Counted from the stretch's first letter, positions 8,907 to 19,154 are shown. The stretch is DNA of 64,000 bases from Streptomyces sp. NBC_01214 (GCF_026340975.1 NZ_JAPEOS010000001.1:3567001-3631000), one strand, 5' to 3'. Made by a program: numbers and translations. The notes: generated by a model from the letters alone, not told the origin.

Positions 8907-9623
8907 TCAGCTCTTGGTCAGTGCCTTGAGGGCGGTGTTGAGCTCGAGGACGTTGACGCGGGGCTCACCCATGAAGCCGAGGGTCCGGCCGGTGGTGTGG
9001 TCGGCGACGAGCTTCTCGACCTGCTTGACGTCGAGCTTGTTCTGCTCGGCGACCCGGTGGATCTGAAGCTTGGCGTACTCCGGGGAGATGTCCGGGTCCA
9101 GGCCGGAGCCGGAGGAGGTGACGGCGTCGGCCGGCACGTCCTCGGGGTTGACCTTGTAGTCCGCGGTGGAGTTGTCGGTGACGACGGCGTCCTTGGCGGC
9201 GATGACCTGGGCGCAGAGGGTGCCCTCGTCAGCGTCCTTGGTGCACTTGCCGTTGACCGCGCCGTTGTCGGCGGACCGGTTGGTGGCGCCGGACAGGATC
9301 AGCGAGTACTGCATGTTGACGCTGTTGCTGCCCAGACCGTTGGAGGGGCGGGGCTGGAACCACTTGAGGTCCGGCTTGACCGCTTCTTCGGCGTCGTCGG
9401 GGTTCTGCTTGGGCAGGTTGTAGCTCTGCCCGATGAGGGAGGAGCCGACGACCTGGCCGCTCTTGTCCTTGATTTCGGAGCCGTTGGCCTTGTCGTTGAA
9501 CAGGGCCTGGGCGATCCCGGTGACGGCGAGCGGGTAGATGACCCCGCAGATAACCGTGAGGACGAGCAGGGCGCGCAGGCCCGCGCCGATCAGGCGGAGG
9601 GTGCTGGATACGGAGGTGTTCAT
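8907..9623 (-). CDS. kdpC: K+-transporting ATPase subunit KdpC
   Basis: A 238-residue protein with one N-terminal membrane helix (about 13-38) and an extracytoplasmic domain holding the KdpC signature SSGSGLDPDIS and a C-terminal RVNVLELN. It stabilises the KdpAB complex and is thought to raise the affinity for ATP or K+. It is longer than enterobacterial KdpC (about 190 residues) because of an extra central segment with two Cys (KCTKDADEGTLC), a variation seen in actinobacteria. It follows kdpB by 6 bp and is the last pump gene before the stem-loop. Confidence 0.96.
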   Translation of the reverse strand: MNTSVSSTLRLIGAGLRALLVLTVICGVIYPLAVTGIAQALFNDKANGSEIKDKSGQVVGSSLIGQSYNLPKQNPDDAEEAVKPDLKWFQPRPSNGLGSNSVNMQYSLILSGATNRSADNGAVNGKCTKDADEGTLCAQVIAAKDAVVTDNSTADYKVNPEDVPADAVTSSGSGLDPDISPEYAKLQIHRVAEQNKLDVKQVEKLVADHTTGRTLGFMGEPRVNVLELNTALKALTKS

Positions 9624-9629
9624 CGCAGA

Positions 9630-11735
9630 TCAGCCGATTCCGGGGATGAGGGTGATGAGCATGTCGATGATCTTGATGCCGATGAACGGGGCGATGAGGC
9701 CGCCGAGTCCGTAGATCCCGATGTTGCGGCGGAGCATCTTGTCGGCGCTGGTCGGCTTGTACTGGACGCCCTTCAGGGCGAGCGGCACGAGCGCGATGAT
9801 GATCAGCGCGTTGAAGATGACCGCGGAGAGGATCGCGGAGTTCGGGGACGACAGCCCCATGATGTTGAGCTTGTCGAGGCCCGGGTAGACCACCGCGAAC
9901 ATGGCCGGGATGATCGCGAAGTACTTCGCGACGTCGTTGGCGATGGAGAAGGTCGTCAGGGCGCCGCGGGTGATGAGGAGCTGCTTGCCGATCTCGACGA
10001 TCTCGATGAGCTTGGTGGGGTTGGAGTCCAGGTCCACCATGTTCCCGGCCTCCTTGGCGGCCGAGGTGCCGGTGTTCATGGCGACGCCGACGTCGGCCTG
10101 CGCGAGGGCGGGGGCGTCGTTGGTGCCGTCGCCGGTCATCGCGACGAGCTTGCCGCCGGCCTGCTCCCGCTTGATGAGGGCCATCTTGTCCTCGGGGGTG
10201 GCCTCGGCGAGGAAGTCGTCGACACCCGCCTCTTCGGCGATGGCCTTCGCGGTCAGCGGGTTGTCACCCGTGATCATGACGGTCTTGATGCCCATGCGGC
10301 GCAGTTCGTCGAACCGCTCGCGCATGCCCTCCTTGACCACGTCCTTGAGGTGGATGACACCCAGCACACGGGCGCCCTTGTCGTCCTTGACCGCCACCAG
10401 CAGAGGGGTGCCGCCGGCCTGGGAGATCTGGTCCGTGAGCGCTTGCGCGTCCTCGGCGACCTGGCCGCCCTGCTCCTTCACCCATGCGACGACCGAGCCG
10501 GTCGCGCCCTTGCGGGTCTGCTTGCCGTCGACGTCCACACCCGACATGCGGGTCTGGGCGGTGAACGGGATCCACTCGGCGTGCGCCAGCTCGCCCTGGT
10601 GGCGTTCGCGCAGGCCGTACTTCTCCTTCGCCAGAACGACGATGGAGCGGCCCTCGGGCGTCTCGTCCGCGAGGGAGGAGAGCTGGGCGGCATCGGCGAG
10701 CTCCGCCGCCGTGGTGCCCTTGACGGGGACGAACTCGGAGGCCTGGCGGTTGCCGAGGGTGATGGTGCCGGTCTTGTCGAGCAGCAGCGTGGAGACGTCG
10801 CCGGCCGCCTCGACGGCACGCCCGGACATGGCGAGGACGTTGCGCTGGACCAGGCGGTCCATGCCGGCGATGCCGATCGCGGAGAGCAGCGCGCCGATGG
10901 TGGTGGGGATCAGGCAGACCAGTAGTGCGGTGAGCACGATCATGGACTGCTTGGCCTCCGCGTAGATCGCGAAGGGCTGCAGGGTGACGACCGCCAGCAG
11001 GAAGACGATGGTCAGCGAGGCGAGCAGGATGTTCAGCGCGATCTCGTTGGGCGTCTTCTGCCGTGCCGCGCCCTCGACGAGGGCGATCATGCGGTCGATG
11101 AAGGTCTCGCCGGGCTTCGTCGTGATCTTGATGACGATCCGGTCGGAGAGCACCTTCGTACCGCCGGTGACGGCGCTGCGGTCTCCACCGGACTCCCGGA
11201 TCACCGGGGCGGACTCGCCCGTGATGGCGGACTCGTCCACTGAGGCGACGCCTTCGACGACGTCACCGTCGCCGGGGATGACGTCGCCCGCCTCGCAGAC
11301 CACCAGGTCACCGATGCGCAGCTCCGCACCGGGAACCTGCTCCTCGCTCTTGCCGTCCTTGGTCAGGCGGCGTGCGACGGAGTCGGTCTTGGCCTTGCGC
11401 AGGGTGTCGGCCTGGGCCTTGCCGCGGCCCTCGGCGACGGCCTCCGCGAGGTTTGCGAAGATCGTGGTCAGCCACAGCCAGGCGGTGATCGCCCAGCCGA
11501 ACCAGTCGGTCGGGTCCTTGATCGCGAGGACGGTGGTGACCACCGAACCGATCAGGACCACGAACATGACCGGGGACTTGATCATGACGCGCGGGTCGAG
11601 CTTCTTCACCGCGTCCGGGAAGGACTTCAGCAGCTGCTTCGGGTCGAACAGGCCGCCGCCCACCCGTCCGGCGTCCGGCTTGTGGCCGGTGGGCACGTCC
11701 TGGTGCGGAGCCCTGGTGGGTGTGGCGGTGCTCAT
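9630..11735 (-). CDS. kdpB: K+-transporting P-type ATPase catalytic subunit KdpB
   Basis: 701 residues. All P-type ATPase landmarks are present: the actuator loop TGES (172-175), phosphorylation motif DKTGTIT with Asp320, TGDNPLTA, and hinge motif [16 protein letters not shown]. The KdpB-type [19 protein letters not shown] and the [18 protein letters not shown] membrane helix with its Asp and Lys are intact. KdpB hydrolyses ATP to drive K+ uptake through KdpA. Its ATG overlaps the kdpA TGA by 4 bp (ATGA), indicating translational coupling. A second, closely similar KdpB lies at 17004-19154. Confidence 0.98.
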   Translation of the reverse strand: MSTATPTRAPHQDVPTGHKPDAGRVGGGLFDPKQLLKSFPDAVKKLDPRVMIKSPVMFVVLIGSVVTTVLAIKDPTDWFGWAITAWLWLTTIFANLAEAVAEGRGKAQADTLRKAKTDSVARRLTKDGKSEEQVPGAELRIGDLVVCEAGDVIPGDGDVVEGVASVDESAITGESAPVIRESGGDRSAVTGGTKVLSDRIVIKITTKPGETFIDRMIALVEGAARQKTPNEIALNILLASLTIVFLLAVVTLQPFAIYAEAKQSMIVLTALLVCLIPTTIGALLSAIGIAGMDRLVQRNVLAMSGRAVEAAGDVSTLLLDKTGTITLGNRQASEFVPVKGTTAAELADAAQLSSLADETPEGRSIVVLAKEKYGLRERHQGELAHAEWIPFTAQTRMSGVDVDGKQTRKGATGSVVAWVKEQGGQVAEDAQALTDQISQAGGTPLLVAVKDDKGARVLGVIHLKDVVKEGMRERFDELRRMGIKTVMITGDNPLTAKAIAEEAGVDDFLAEATPEDKMALIKREQAGGKLVAMTGDGTNDAPALAQADVGVAMNTGTSAAKEAGNMVDLDSNPTKLIEIVEIGKQLLITRGALTTFSIANDVAKYFAIIPAMFAVVYPGLDKLNIMGLSSPNSAILSAVIFNALIIIALVPLALKGVQYKPTSADKMLRRNIGIYGLGGLIAPFIGIKIIDMLITLIPGIG

Positions 11736-13396
11736 GATGCGAGCCCTTCGGCGAGCGGACCCAGCGCCAGGGCCGGGAAGTAGGTCAGACCGGTGACGAT
11801 GAGGATCGTGCCGACGAGGAGGCCCGTGTAGAGCGGCTTGTCGGTACGGAGCGTGCCCGCGGTCTCAGGGACGGGCTTCTGCTCGGCGAGCGAGCCGGCC
11901 AGCGCGAGGACGAACACCATCGGCAGGAAGCGGCCCAGCAGCATCGCGATGCCGATGGTGCTGTTGAACCACTGCGTGTCGGCGTTCAGGCCCGCGAAGG
12001 CGGAGCCGTTGTTGTTGGCGCCCGAGGTGTAGGCGTAGAGGATCTCCGAGAATCCGTGCGCGCCGGAGTTCGTCATCGAGTTCGCCGGGGTGTCCAGCGC
12101 CATCGCGGCGGCGGTGAAGCCGAGGACCAGCGCCGGGGTGATGAGGATGTAGCAGGCCGCGAACTTGATCTCGCGGGTGCCGATTTTCTTACCCAGGTAC
12201 TCGGGCGTGCGACCGACCATCAGACCGGCGATGAACACCGCGATGATCGCCATGATCAGCATCCCGTAGAGGCCGGAGCCGACGCCGCCGGGGGCGATCT
12301 CGCCGAGCTGCATGCCCAGCAGCTGGATGCCGCCGCCCAGACCCGTGTACGAGGAGTGGAAGGAGTTGACTGCGCCCGTCGAGGTCAGCGTCGTGGCGAC
12401 CGAGAAGATCGCGGAGGCGCCGACACCGAACCGGGTCTCCTTGCCCTCCATAGCGCCACCGCTGATGTCGAAGACCGGGCCGTGGTGGGCGAACTCGGTC
12501 CACATCATCAGCGCGGTGAAGCCGATCCAGATGGTGGCCATCGTCGCGAGGATCGCGTAGCCCTGGCGCAGGCTTCCGACCATGCGGCCGAAGGTGCGGG
12601 TCATCGCGAACGGGATGACGAGGATCAGGAAGATCTCGAAGAGGTTGGAGAACGGGTTGGGGTTCTCGAAGGGGTGCGCGGAGTTGGCGTTGAAGTAGCC
12701 GCCGCCGTTCGTTCCCAGCTCCTTGATGACCTCCTGCGAGGCCACAGCCCCGCCGTTCCACTGCTGGCTGCCGCCCATGAACTGGCCGACCTCGTGGATG
12801 CCCGCGAAGTTCTGGATCGCACCGCACGCGACCAGGACGATCGCGCCGATCACGGAGATCGGCAGCAGGATGCGGACCACGCCGCGGACCATGTCGGCCC
12901 AGAAGTTGCCGAGCTCACCCGTGCGGGAGCGCGCGAAGCCGCGTACGAGCGCGACCGCGACGGCCATGCCGACGGCAGCCGACACGAAGTTCTGCACCGC
13001 CAGGCCGCCCGTCTGGACGACGTGGCCCATGGCCTGCTCGCCGTAGTACGACTGCCAGTTCGTGTTCGCCACGAACGAGGCGGCGGTGTTGAAGGCCTGG
13101 TCCGGGTCGATCGCGGAGAAGCCGAGCGAGCCGGGCAGGATCCCCTGCGCCCGCTGGAGCGCGTACAGGAAGAGGACCGAGACCGCGGAGAAGGCGAGGA
13201 CGGCGCGCAGGTAGGCGGGCCAGCGCATCTCGGCCGACGGGTTGGCGCCGATGGCCTTGTAGATCCACTTCTCCGGCTTGTAGTGCTTTTCGGAGGAGTA
13301 GACGCGGGCCATGTAGTCGCCCAGGGGGCGGTAGGCCAGCGCGAGCGCGGCGATCAGTGCGAGGAGCTGGAGCACACCAGCGAGAACGGGACTCAT
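11732..13396 (-). CDS. kdpA: K+-transporting ATPase subunit KdpA
   Basis: A 554-residue polytopic membrane protein of normal KdpA length. It has the K+-selective pore regions of the family, including [32 protein letters not shown] and the later pore loop around [12 protein letters not shown]. KdpA is the K+-binding, channel-like subunit related to Trk/Ktr. It sits 6 bp after kdpF and is coupled to kdpB through an ATGA overlap. Only one KdpA is present in the window although KdpB and KdpF each occur twice. Confidence 0.97.
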   Translation of the reverse strand: MSPVLAGVLQLLALIAALALAYRPLGDYMARVYSSEKHYKPEKWIYKAIGANPSAEMRWPAYLRAVLAFSAVSVLFLYALQRAQGILPGSLGFSAIDPDQAFNTAASFVANTNWQSYYGEQAMGHVVQTGGLAVQNFVSAAVGMAVAVALVRGFARSRTGELGNFWADMVRGVVRILLPISVIGAIVLVACGAIQNFAGIHEVGQFMGGSQQWNGGAVASQEVIKELGTNGGGYFNANSAHPFENPNPFSNLFEIFLILVIPFAMTRTFGRMVGSLRQGYAILATMATIWIGFTALMMWTEFAHHGPVFDISGGAMEGKETRFGVGASAIFSVATTLTSTGAVNSFHSSYTGLGGGIQLLGMQLGEIAPGGVGSGLYGMLIMAIIAVFIAGLMVGRTPEYLGKKIGTREIKFAACYILITPALVLGFTAAAMALDTPANSMTNSGAHGFSEILYAYTSGANNNGSAFAGLNADTQWFNSTIGIAMLLGRFLPMVFVLALAGSLAEQKPVPETAGTLRTDKPLYTGLLVGTILIVTGLTYFPALALGPLAEGLAS

Positions 13397-13402
13397 CGGT
13401 GG

Positions 13403-13492
13403 CTAGAACCTCTCCGGGTACACGAGGGCGAGGACGAGGTATCCGAGCAGGGAGACGGCCACGACGAGGCCGATGATGTTTTCGGCGTTCAC
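13403..13492 (-). CDS. kdpF: K+-transporting ATPase small subunit KdpF
   Basis: A 29-residue ORF starting at GTG 13492. It is a single membrane helix with the family beginning NAENIIGL and ending YPERF. KdpF is a lipid-like stabiliser of KdpA. Its GTG overlaps the stop of the 27-residue ORF upstream in the arrangement GTGA, so translation is probably coupled. It lies 6 bp before kdpA. Confidence 0.9.
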   Translation of the reverse strand: MNAENIIGLVVAVSLLGYLVLALVYPERF

Positions 13493-13572
13493 AGCTTGGT
13501 CACCCCCCGGGCGATGAGAGCCACCAACGCGAATACCGCGACCGTGGTGACGACGAAGGCCAGATCGGCCAC
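13489..13572 (-). CDS. 27-residue single-helix membrane peptide leading the kdp operon
   Basis: GTG 13572 has CAGGAG six bases upstream. It encodes 27 residues: a short N-terminus, one hydrophobic helix (AFVVTTVAVFALVALIA) and a basic end RGVTKL. The stop overlaps the kdpF start (GTGA), a sign of translational coupling. I recall similar short peptides in front of kdpF in other actinobacterial kdp operons, but know of no assigned function. It may be an additional small pump subunit or a leader that sets kdpF translation. Detection rests on codon pattern, ribosome site and coupling. Confidence 0.65.
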   Translation of the reverse strand: MADLAFVVTTVAVFALVALIARGVTKL

Positions 13573-13605
13573 CGTGAGCTCCTGGATGAAGAGGGAAGGA
13601 AATGA

Positions 13606-13686
13606 ATCGGCCAGATGGCCGATGACGAGATAACCGTGTCTTCAGCCGGGTGTTAAGACACCTTGACGGGGTCCATACGGGCGCAT
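13606..13686 (-). promoter_or_regulatory. Control region of the kdp operon with inverted repeats and CGTCAAG element
   Basis: Between the kdp operon and the DUF4118 gene there are three signals. ATCGGCCA-GA-TGGCCGAT (13606-13623) is a perfect palindrome 33 bp before the first start codon. GTGTCTT and AAGACAC form a second inverted repeat (13636-13661). On the minus strand 13662-13686 reads CCGTATGGAC followed by CCCGTCAAG, an element that recurs upstream of other genes in this window. One of these is a candidate KdpE site; which one cannot be decided from sequence alone. Confidence 0.5.
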
Positions 13687-13733
13687 GGGAACCCTTAACG
13701 CCACTCTTACGGGAATGGGCCCGTCGGACCCGG

Positions 13734-14492
13734 TCAGCCCTGGTGGGACAGGCCGGCCGAGTCCAGGGCGCTGCCGGCCTGGGCGGCGAGCGCGACGGCC
13801 ACCAGACGGGCTTCCTCAGGCGGCAGGGGGCGGCCGGGGTGCGGGTCGAGGAGGAAGCGGCCGTAGTAGTGGCCGCCGCCGACGACCCGCAGCTCGGTCT
13901 CCCCGTCGGGCCAGGCGGCGTACTCCGTGATCCGGCCCGGGCGGCGCAGCCACAGGCTGCCGTCGTGCTGCAGGCGCGGCAGGTGCCCGATCAGGGTCCC
14001 GTACTCGAAGCGGCAGCCGCGCAGACCCAGCAGGCCGACGAGCTCCCGGCGCACGTACTCGACCACCGCTTCCGGTGTGCCGCCGTCCTCGACCAGCCGA
14101 GCGGTTCCCTGGAGGCTCGACAGATGCGCGGCGTCGGTCACCACGACCGCCTGGAGACGGCGTGCACGCGCGGCCAGCTGCGAGACGATCAAGCCGACGA
14201 TGAGCAGCAGGACAGCCGTCTCGACGTCTGCACGGTCAGAGATGGCGAACTGCTGGTAGGGCTCGGTCAGGAAGAAGTCGAACCACGCGGCCGCTGAGAG
14301 CGCGGCGAGTGCTCCCGCCGCGCGGCTTCCCATAGCGGCGACCGCGACCACCGCGACGACCATGATCAGCGCCTCGTTCGTCGCCGAAAGACCTGCACGG
14401 AAAGGCACGAGTGCGAGCGCCACCAAGAAGGGGGCCACGAGGGCCGCGACCAAGGCGACGCGGTCGCGGAGCCGGAACCAGTACCCGGACAT
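13734..14492 (-). CDS. DUF4118-GAF membrane sensor without kinase domain
   Basis: 252 residues. The N-terminal half (about 10-115) has four membrane helices of DUF4118, the membrane module of KdpD kinases, with the diagnostic AAWFDFFLTEPYQQFAI. The C-terminal half (about 125-245) looks like a GAF domain. No HisKA or ATPase region is present and the stop is clean, so this is a sensor-only KdpD-like protein rather than a truncated gene. It follows the second kdpF by 46 bp in the same direction. It may modulate the kinases nearby or bind KdpF, but nothing in the sequence shows an output. Confidence 0.8.
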   Translation of the reverse strand: MSGYWFRLRDRVALVAALVAPFLVALALVPFRAGLSATNEALIMVVAVVAVAAMGSRAAGALAALSAAAWFDFFLTEPYQQFAISDRADVETAVLLLIVGLIVSQLAARARRLQAVVVTDAAHLSSLQGTARLVEDGGTPEAVVEYVRRELVGLLGLRGCRFEYGTLIGHLPRLQHDGSLWLRRPGRITEYAAWPDGETELRVVGGGHYYGRFLLDPHPGRPLPPEEARLVAVALAAQAGSALDSAGLSHQG

Positions 14493-14538
14493 GTGAGGCC
14501 TCCCGTCCGGACAGGCCGATCGTGATGCAGCGCGTCGA

Positions 14539-14628
14539 TCAGAACTTCTCGGGCTTGATCAGAGCGACCACGAGATAGCCGAGCAGCGCGAGGGCGATGA
14601 GCAGGCCGACCACGTTCTCCGCGTTCAT
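14539..14628 (-). CDS. Second KdpF-like small subunit
   Basis: A 29-residue ORF with ATG at 14628, preceded by GAGGAG at about 9 bp. It begins NAENVVGL, contains one hydrophobic helix and ends KPEKF, matching the kdpF at 13403-13492 along its length. No kdpA follows; instead the DUF4118-GAF gene does. An in-frame ATG 11 codons upstream is possible but lies before the ribosome site. This is a real paralogue of KdpF outside a kdpABC operon. Confidence 0.82.
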   Translation of the reverse strand: MNAENVVGLLIALALLGYLVVALIKPEKF

Positions 14629-14719
14629 CAGTAGCTTCTCCTCTTCGTACTGGTCAGGCATGTTCCGCCCAGATCAAGCATGCATCTCCGCGGAGCCGGG
14701 GCAACGCGAGGCAGCCCCT

Positions 14720-14743
14720 CTTGACGGACCCCTTACGCCGCAT
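14720..14743 (-). promoter_or_regulatory. CGTCAAG element upstream of second kdpF
   Basis: On the minus strand this reads ATGCGGCGTAAGG followed by GGTCCGTCAAG, ending 92 bp before the kdpF-like start. It aligns over most of its length with the kdp-operon element at 13662-13686. The gap is also upstream of the divergent KimA-like gene, so the site could serve both. Confidence 0.45.
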
Positions 14744-14872
14744 GTGCCCATGCGTATGGAACACGTGAAGAGTGCGGGGGTGGGCGTATGAAATGCGCCA
14801 AGGGTGCTGGCGGCCGACCCCTACGGCTCCGACGCTGTCCTGACTTTGTTCATTCGGAGGGACCGGCGAAAA

Positions 14873-16750
14873 ATGGCCATGCACGCAGGAGAACCGACCA
14901 CGGTCACTCAGGGGTCGGCCCAGGAGGAGCCCCCTGATACCAGCGGCACAGGGGCCGGGGACCGGCACAAGCTGACTGCCCTCCAGGGCCTTGCCGCGCT
15001 GTCGCTCGACGCGATGGCGTCCGTGGCGTACGGGCCCGAGGCGATCGTCCTGGTCCTGGCTGCGGCCGGTGCCTACGGCATGGGCTTCACGCTCCCCGTC
15101 ACCTTGGCCATCGCCGCCCTGCTCGCGGTACTGGTTGCCTCGTACCGCCAGGTGATCGCCGCGTTCCCGGACGGGGGAGGCTCGTACGCGGTCGCCAAGC
15201 GGCATCTGGGCCGGCGCACCAGCCTGGTCGCGGCTGCCTCGCTCATTCTCGACTACGTGCTGAACGTCGCGGTGTCAGTCACCGCCGGCGTGGCTGCCCT
15301 GACCTCAGCCTTCCCCGGGCTGCACGGGGAGCGGGTCTGGATCTGCCTCGCGGTTCTGGTGCTGGTGACCGCCGTGAACCTGCGCGGGGTCGTGGACTCC
15401 GCCAAGGCCTTCCTCGTACCGACCGCGCTCTTCGTCGGGTCGATCCTGGTGATGATCACGGTCGGTCTCTTCCGCGACGGCCCGGTCAGCACCGCCTCCG
15501 CGGCCGGACATGCCTCCGCGCTCGGCGAGGGCGCTACCGGCGTCGGCGCGCTGCTGCTGTTGAAGGCGTTTGCCGCGGGCTGCTCGGCCCTGACGGGCGT
15601 CGAGGCCGTGGCCAATGCCGTGCCGTCCTTCCGTGCGCCGGCTGCCCGCCGCGCCCAGCACACCGAGGTGGCCCTCGGCGCGCTGCTCGGCGTCATGCTG
15701 ATCGGGCTGTCGGTCCTGATCGGCCGCTTCCACCTCCAGCCGGTCGACGGCGTCACGGTCCTGGCCCAGCTTGCGGACGCCTCGTTCGGCCACAACGCTG
15801 CTTTCTACATAGTCCAGTTCGCCACCATGGTGCTGCTGGCGCTCGCCGCGAACACCTCCTTCGGCGGGCTTCCGGTGCTGATGAGCCTGCTGGCCCGCGA
15901 CAACCACCTGCCGCACGTCTTCGCCCTCAAGGCGGACCGCCAAGTGCACCGGCACGGGGTGGTCTGGCTGGCCCTCGTATCGGCCGTCCTGCTCGTCCTC
16001 TCCGGCGGCGACACCAACACCCTCGTCCCGCTCTTCGCCATCGGCGTCTTTGTCGGCTTCACCATCTGCCAGGTCGGCATGGTCCGGCACTGGTACGGCG
16101 AACGCCCCAAGGGCTGGCAGGCCAAGGCTGACCTCAACGGTTTCGGCGCCCTGCTGACCGGTGTTTCGGCCGTCGTCGTGACCGCCACCAAGTTCACCGA
16201 GGGCGCGTGGCTGATCGTGCTCGCGCTGCCGCTGGTCGTCCTCGGCTTCGAGAAGGTCCACCGTGCGTACACCGAGATCGGCGAACGCCTCGAACTCGGC
16301 CGCGTCCCACAGCCCCCGCACAGGGCCCACTCGTTGGTCGTGGTCCCCGTCTCCGGTCTGTCCCGACTGACCTGTCAGGCCCTGACCGCCGCCCGCTCCC
16401 TAGGCGACGAAGTCCTCGCCGTCACCGTCACCCACCCCACACCTGAGGACCGTCAGAGCGCCGAAGCCCTCCGGCGTGACTGGGAGTTGTGGAATCCCGG
16501 CGTCGACCTCATCGAACTCCCCTCGGAGACGCGCTCCCTCGGCCGCCCAGTGTCCGGCTATGTGCGGGAGCTCGTCCGGAGCCATCCGGACGCGCAGGTG
16601 ACCGTCCTCATTCCGGAGACCGAACCCGCCCGTCTCTGGCAGCGGCTGCTGCAGAACCAGCGCGGCGCGGTTGTGGCCCACGCTGTCCGCCGCGACACCG
16701 ACGCCGTGATCTGCCGACTGCGCTTCCGCGTCACAGCCGACGCACGTTGA
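14873..16750 (+). CDS. KimA-like potassium:proton symporter (APC/KUP superfamily)
   Basis: 625 residues from ATG 14873, which has GGAGG upstream; an in-frame GTG at 14804 gives a less likely longer form. About 12 membrane helices carry APC-type motifs near the start (LSLDAMASVAYGPEA), a GGGSYAVA loop and SALTGVEAVANAVP. A soluble C-terminal domain of about 140 residues (LVVVPVSGLSRLTCQALTAA...) resembles the cytoplasmic domain of KimA, which in Bacillus is a K+/H+ symporter inhibited by c-di-AMP. General annotation would be amino-acid permease; the C-terminal domain and the surrounding K+ genes favour potassium. A second family member lies at 21306-23324. Confidence 0.82.
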   Translation: MAMHAGEPTTVTQGSAQEEPPDTSGTGAGDRHKLTALQGLAALSLDAMASVAYGPEAIVLVLAAAGAYGMGFTLPVTLAIAALLAVLVASYRQVIAAFPDGGGSYAVAKRHLGRRTSLVAAASLILDYVLNVAVSVTAGVAALTSAFPGLHGERVWICLAVLVLVTAVNLRGVVDSAKAFLVPTALFVGSILVMITVGLFRDGPVSTASAAGHASALGEGATGVGALLLLKAFAAGCSALTGVEAVANAVPSFRAPAARRAQHTEVALGALLGVMLIGLSVLIGRFHLQPVDGVTVLAQLADASFGHNAAFYIVQFATMVLLALAANTSFGGLPVLMSLLARDNHLPHVFALKADRQVHRHGVVWLALVSAVLLVLSGGDTNTLVPLFAIGVFVGFTICQVGMVRHWYGERPKGWQAKADLNGFGALLTGVSAVVVTATKFTEGAWLIVLALPLVVLGFEKVHRAYTEIGERLELGRVPQPPHRAHSLVVVPVSGLSRLTCQALTAARSLGDEVLAVTVTHPTPEDRQSAEALRRDWELWNPGVDLIELPSETRSLGRPVSGYVRELVRSHPDAQVTVLIPETEPARLWQRLLQNQRGAVVAHAVRRDTDAVICRLRFRVTADAR

Positions 16751-16775
16751 CGTGCCCTTGATGATGGTTTGACGC
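16747..16775. promoter_or_regulatory. CGTCAA elements between KimA-like gene and second kdpB
   Basis: The + strand reads TTGACGTGCCCTTGA at 16747-16761 and TTTGACG at 16769-16775. The 15-mer is found again, reverse-complemented, at 24143-24157 upstream of a membrane sensor gene. The first copy overlaps the stop of the KimA-like gene and lies in the 253-bp gap before the second kdpB. It is inferred to be a regulator binding site. Confidence 0.4.
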
Positions 16776-17003
16776 TTCCCGTGCGCTGCCATCAAGAAGG
16801 TGCCAATTCCTCCGCTTGCATGCGCCTTACCCCCTGAGCGGGCAGTAGTTTCCTGCCTGTTGCGCCGCCGGGGGCCCATGCTCACGTGACGGCCGAGGGG
16901 GTCCATGGTGACAGTCCCCGGCGGCGACTCCCCTCTTCCCGAATCCTTGCCCACCCCGTCGGGTGGCCCAGCGGATCCCACATCCCACTGAGAAGGTCTC
17001 TTC

Positions 17004-19154
17004 ATGCCTCGCGCCGCCGCGCAGCACGTTCCTCCAGGTCTCGGAACCCCGCCGCGGACACCGCTCACCCGCCCGTCCCGCAAACGTCCCGGGCAGGCGA
17101 ACATGCTGGAGCCCGAGCGGCTGGCGGCCTCCCTCGGTGAGGCGGTGCACAAGCTCCATCCCCGTGAACTCATCAAGAAGCCGGTGCTGTTCGTCGTCGC
17201 GGTTGGATCTGTCCTGACCACGCTCTCGGCGCTCATCCACCCGTCCGTCTTCACCTGGGTGATCAGTGTCTGGCTGTGGCTGACGGTCCTGTTCGCCAAT
17301 CTCGCCGAGGCCGTCGCCGAAGGCCGCGGTCGCGCCCAGGCCGAGTCGCTGCGCAAGGCGCGCACGGACACGGTCGCGCTGCGGCTGAACCACTGGACGT
17401 ACGGCACCAACCTGCGCCGCGCCGAGACCGAGGTGGTCACGCCGGCCGAGCTCCAGCCCTTCGACTTCGTCCTCGTCGAAGCGGGGGAGCTGGTCCCCGC
17501 CGACGGGGACGTGGTCGACGGCGCGGCGATGGTGGACGAGTCCGCCGTCACCGGCGAATCGGCTCCGGTTCTCCGGGAGTCCGGCGGCGACCGGTCAGGG
17601 GTCACGGGCGGTACGACCGTCCTGTCCGACTCGATCGTCGTACGGGTCACCTCACGCCCCGGAAACAGCTTCCTGGACCGGATGATCGCCCTCGTCGAAG
17701 GCGCGTCCCGACAGAAGACCCCCAACGAGATCGCGCTGAACATCCTGCTGGCCGCCCTGACCGTCGTGTTCATCCTGGTCGTCGTCAGCCTCGAACCGAT
17801 GGCCGCGTATGCGGGCGCCGCGCAGTCGACGACCGTCCTGGTGGCGCTCCTCGTCACGCTCATCCCCACCACCATCGGCGCGCTGCTCTCCGCCATCGGC
17901 ATCGCGGGCATGGACCGTCTGGTGCAGCGCAACGTCCTCGCGATGTCGGGCCGCGCGGTCGAGGCGGCGGGCGACGTGAACACCCTCCTCCTCGACAAGA
18001 CCGGCACCATCACCCACGGCAACCGGGAAGCCGCGGCCTTCATCCCGATGCCCGGCGTCGATCAGGCCAAGCTCGCGGACGCCGCCCAGCTCTCGTCCCT
18101 CGCCGACGAGACGCCCGAAGGCCGCTCGGTCGTGGCCCTGGCCCAGCAGTACGGGCTCCAGTCGGTCGCCCAAGAGGACCTCAGCAACCCCCGTTTCACC
18201 GAGTTCAGCGCCCGCACCCGCATGAGCGGGATCAACCTGAGCTGGGACAATGGCGCCGGCTGTGCGATCCGCAAGGGTGCGACCGCTCAGGTCTGCGACT
18301 GGGTGGCGATGCGCGGCGGGACCGTTCAGGCGGAAGCCGCCGCGTGGTCGGCATCCGTGTCCGAGTCCGGGGGCACGCCCCTGCTGGTCGCCGTGCATGA
18401 CTGGGACGGGCCGAGGGTCCTCGGCATCATCCACCTCAAGGACGTCGTCAAGGAAGGAATCCGGGAGCGGTTCGCCGAACTGCGCGCCATGGGTATCCGC
18501 ACGGTCATGGTCACCGGCGACAACGAGCTGACGGCCCGGGCCATTGCGGCCGAGGCCGGCGTCGACGAGTACCTCGCCGAGGCGACGCCCGAGGACAAGC
18601 TCGAACTGATCAAACGGGAGCAGGCGGGCGGCAAGCTCGTCGCGATGACCGGTGACGGTACGAACGACGCCCCGGCCCTCGCCCAGGCCGATGTTGGCGT
18701 GGCAATGAACACCGGTACCTCGGCCGCCAAGGAGGCCGGGAACATGGTGGACCTGGACTCCAACCCCACCAAGCTCATCGACATCGTCGAGATCGGCAAG
18801 CAACTCCTGATCACCCGGGGCGCGCTGACCACCTTCTCGATCACGAACGACGTCGCGAAGTACTTCGCGATCATCCCCGCCATGTTCGCCGCGGCCTACC
18901 CGGGCCTCGGAGCCCTCAACATCATGGGCCTGCACAGCCCGACCTCCGCCATCACCTCGGCGATCATCTTCAACGCCCTGATCATCATCGCCCTCATCCC
19001 GCTCGCTCTGCGCGGCGTCCGCTACAAGCCCGCCTCCGCACACGACCTGCTGCGGCGCAACCTCGGCGTCTACGGCCTCGGAGGCCTCGTCCTGCCCTTC
19101 ATCGGGATCAAGCTCATCGACCTGGTGGTGTCCACCATCCCCGGCCTCGGCTGA
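17004..19154 (+). CDS. Stand-alone KdpB-type P-type ATPase
   Basis: 716 residues, ATG preceded by GAGAAGG. It aligns with KdpB throughout: TGES (183-186), DKTGTIT with Asp331, [43 protein letters not shown] and [18 protein letters not shown]. All catalytic and membrane charged residues that I can recognise are kept, so the pump domain should be active. The N-terminus has about 30 extra residues rich in Pro and Arg. No kdpA or kdpC adjoins it; its neighbours are a KimA-like permease and an SDR. It could replace KdpB in the main complex under other conditions, or work without KdpA. Distinct amino-acid changes from the first KdpB exclude a recent duplication. Confidence 0.93.
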   Translation: MPRAAAQHVPPGLGTPPRTPLTRPSRKRPGQANMLEPERLAASLGEAVHKLHPRELIKKPVLFVVAVGSVLTTLSALIHPSVFTWVISVWLWLTVLFANLAEAVAEGRGRAQAESLRKARTDTVALRLNHWTYGTNLRRAETEVVTPAELQPFDFVLVEAGELVPADGDVVDGAAMVDESAVTGESAPVLRESGGDRSGVTGGTTVLSDSIVVRVTSRPGNSFLDRMIALVEGASRQKTPNEIALNILLAALTVVFILVVVSLEPMAAYAGAAQSTTVLVALLVTLIPTTIGALLSAIGIAGMDRLVQRNVLAMSGRAVEAAGDVNTLLLDKTGTITHGNREAAAFIPMPGVDQAKLADAAQLSSLADETPEGRSVVALAQQYGLQSVAQEDLSNPRFTEFSARTRMSGINLSWDNGAGCAIRKGATAQVCDWVAMRGGTVQAEAAAWSASVSESGGTPLLVAVHDWDGPRVLGIIHLKDVVKEGIRERFAELRAMGIRTVMVTGDNELTARAIAAEAGVDEYLAEATPEDKLELIKREQAGGKLVAMTGDGTNDAPALAQADVGVAMNTGTSAAKEAGNMVDLDSNPTKLIDIVEIGKQLLITRGALTTFSITNDVAKYFAIIPAMFAAAYPGLGALNIMGLHSPTSAITSAIIFNALIIIALIPLALRGVRYKPASAHDLLRRNLGVYGLGGLVLPFIGIKLIDLVVSTIPGLG

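Noticed and set aside
8809..8907. 33-codon N-terminal extension of KdpE
   Set aside because: Overlaps the kdpC stem-loop and has no place in the KdpE family; ATG 8808 has a good ribosome site.
8811..10925. 704-codon open frame antisense to kdpC and kdpB
   Set aside because: Low-complexity composition, no ribosome site, and it mirrors two well-conserved genes.
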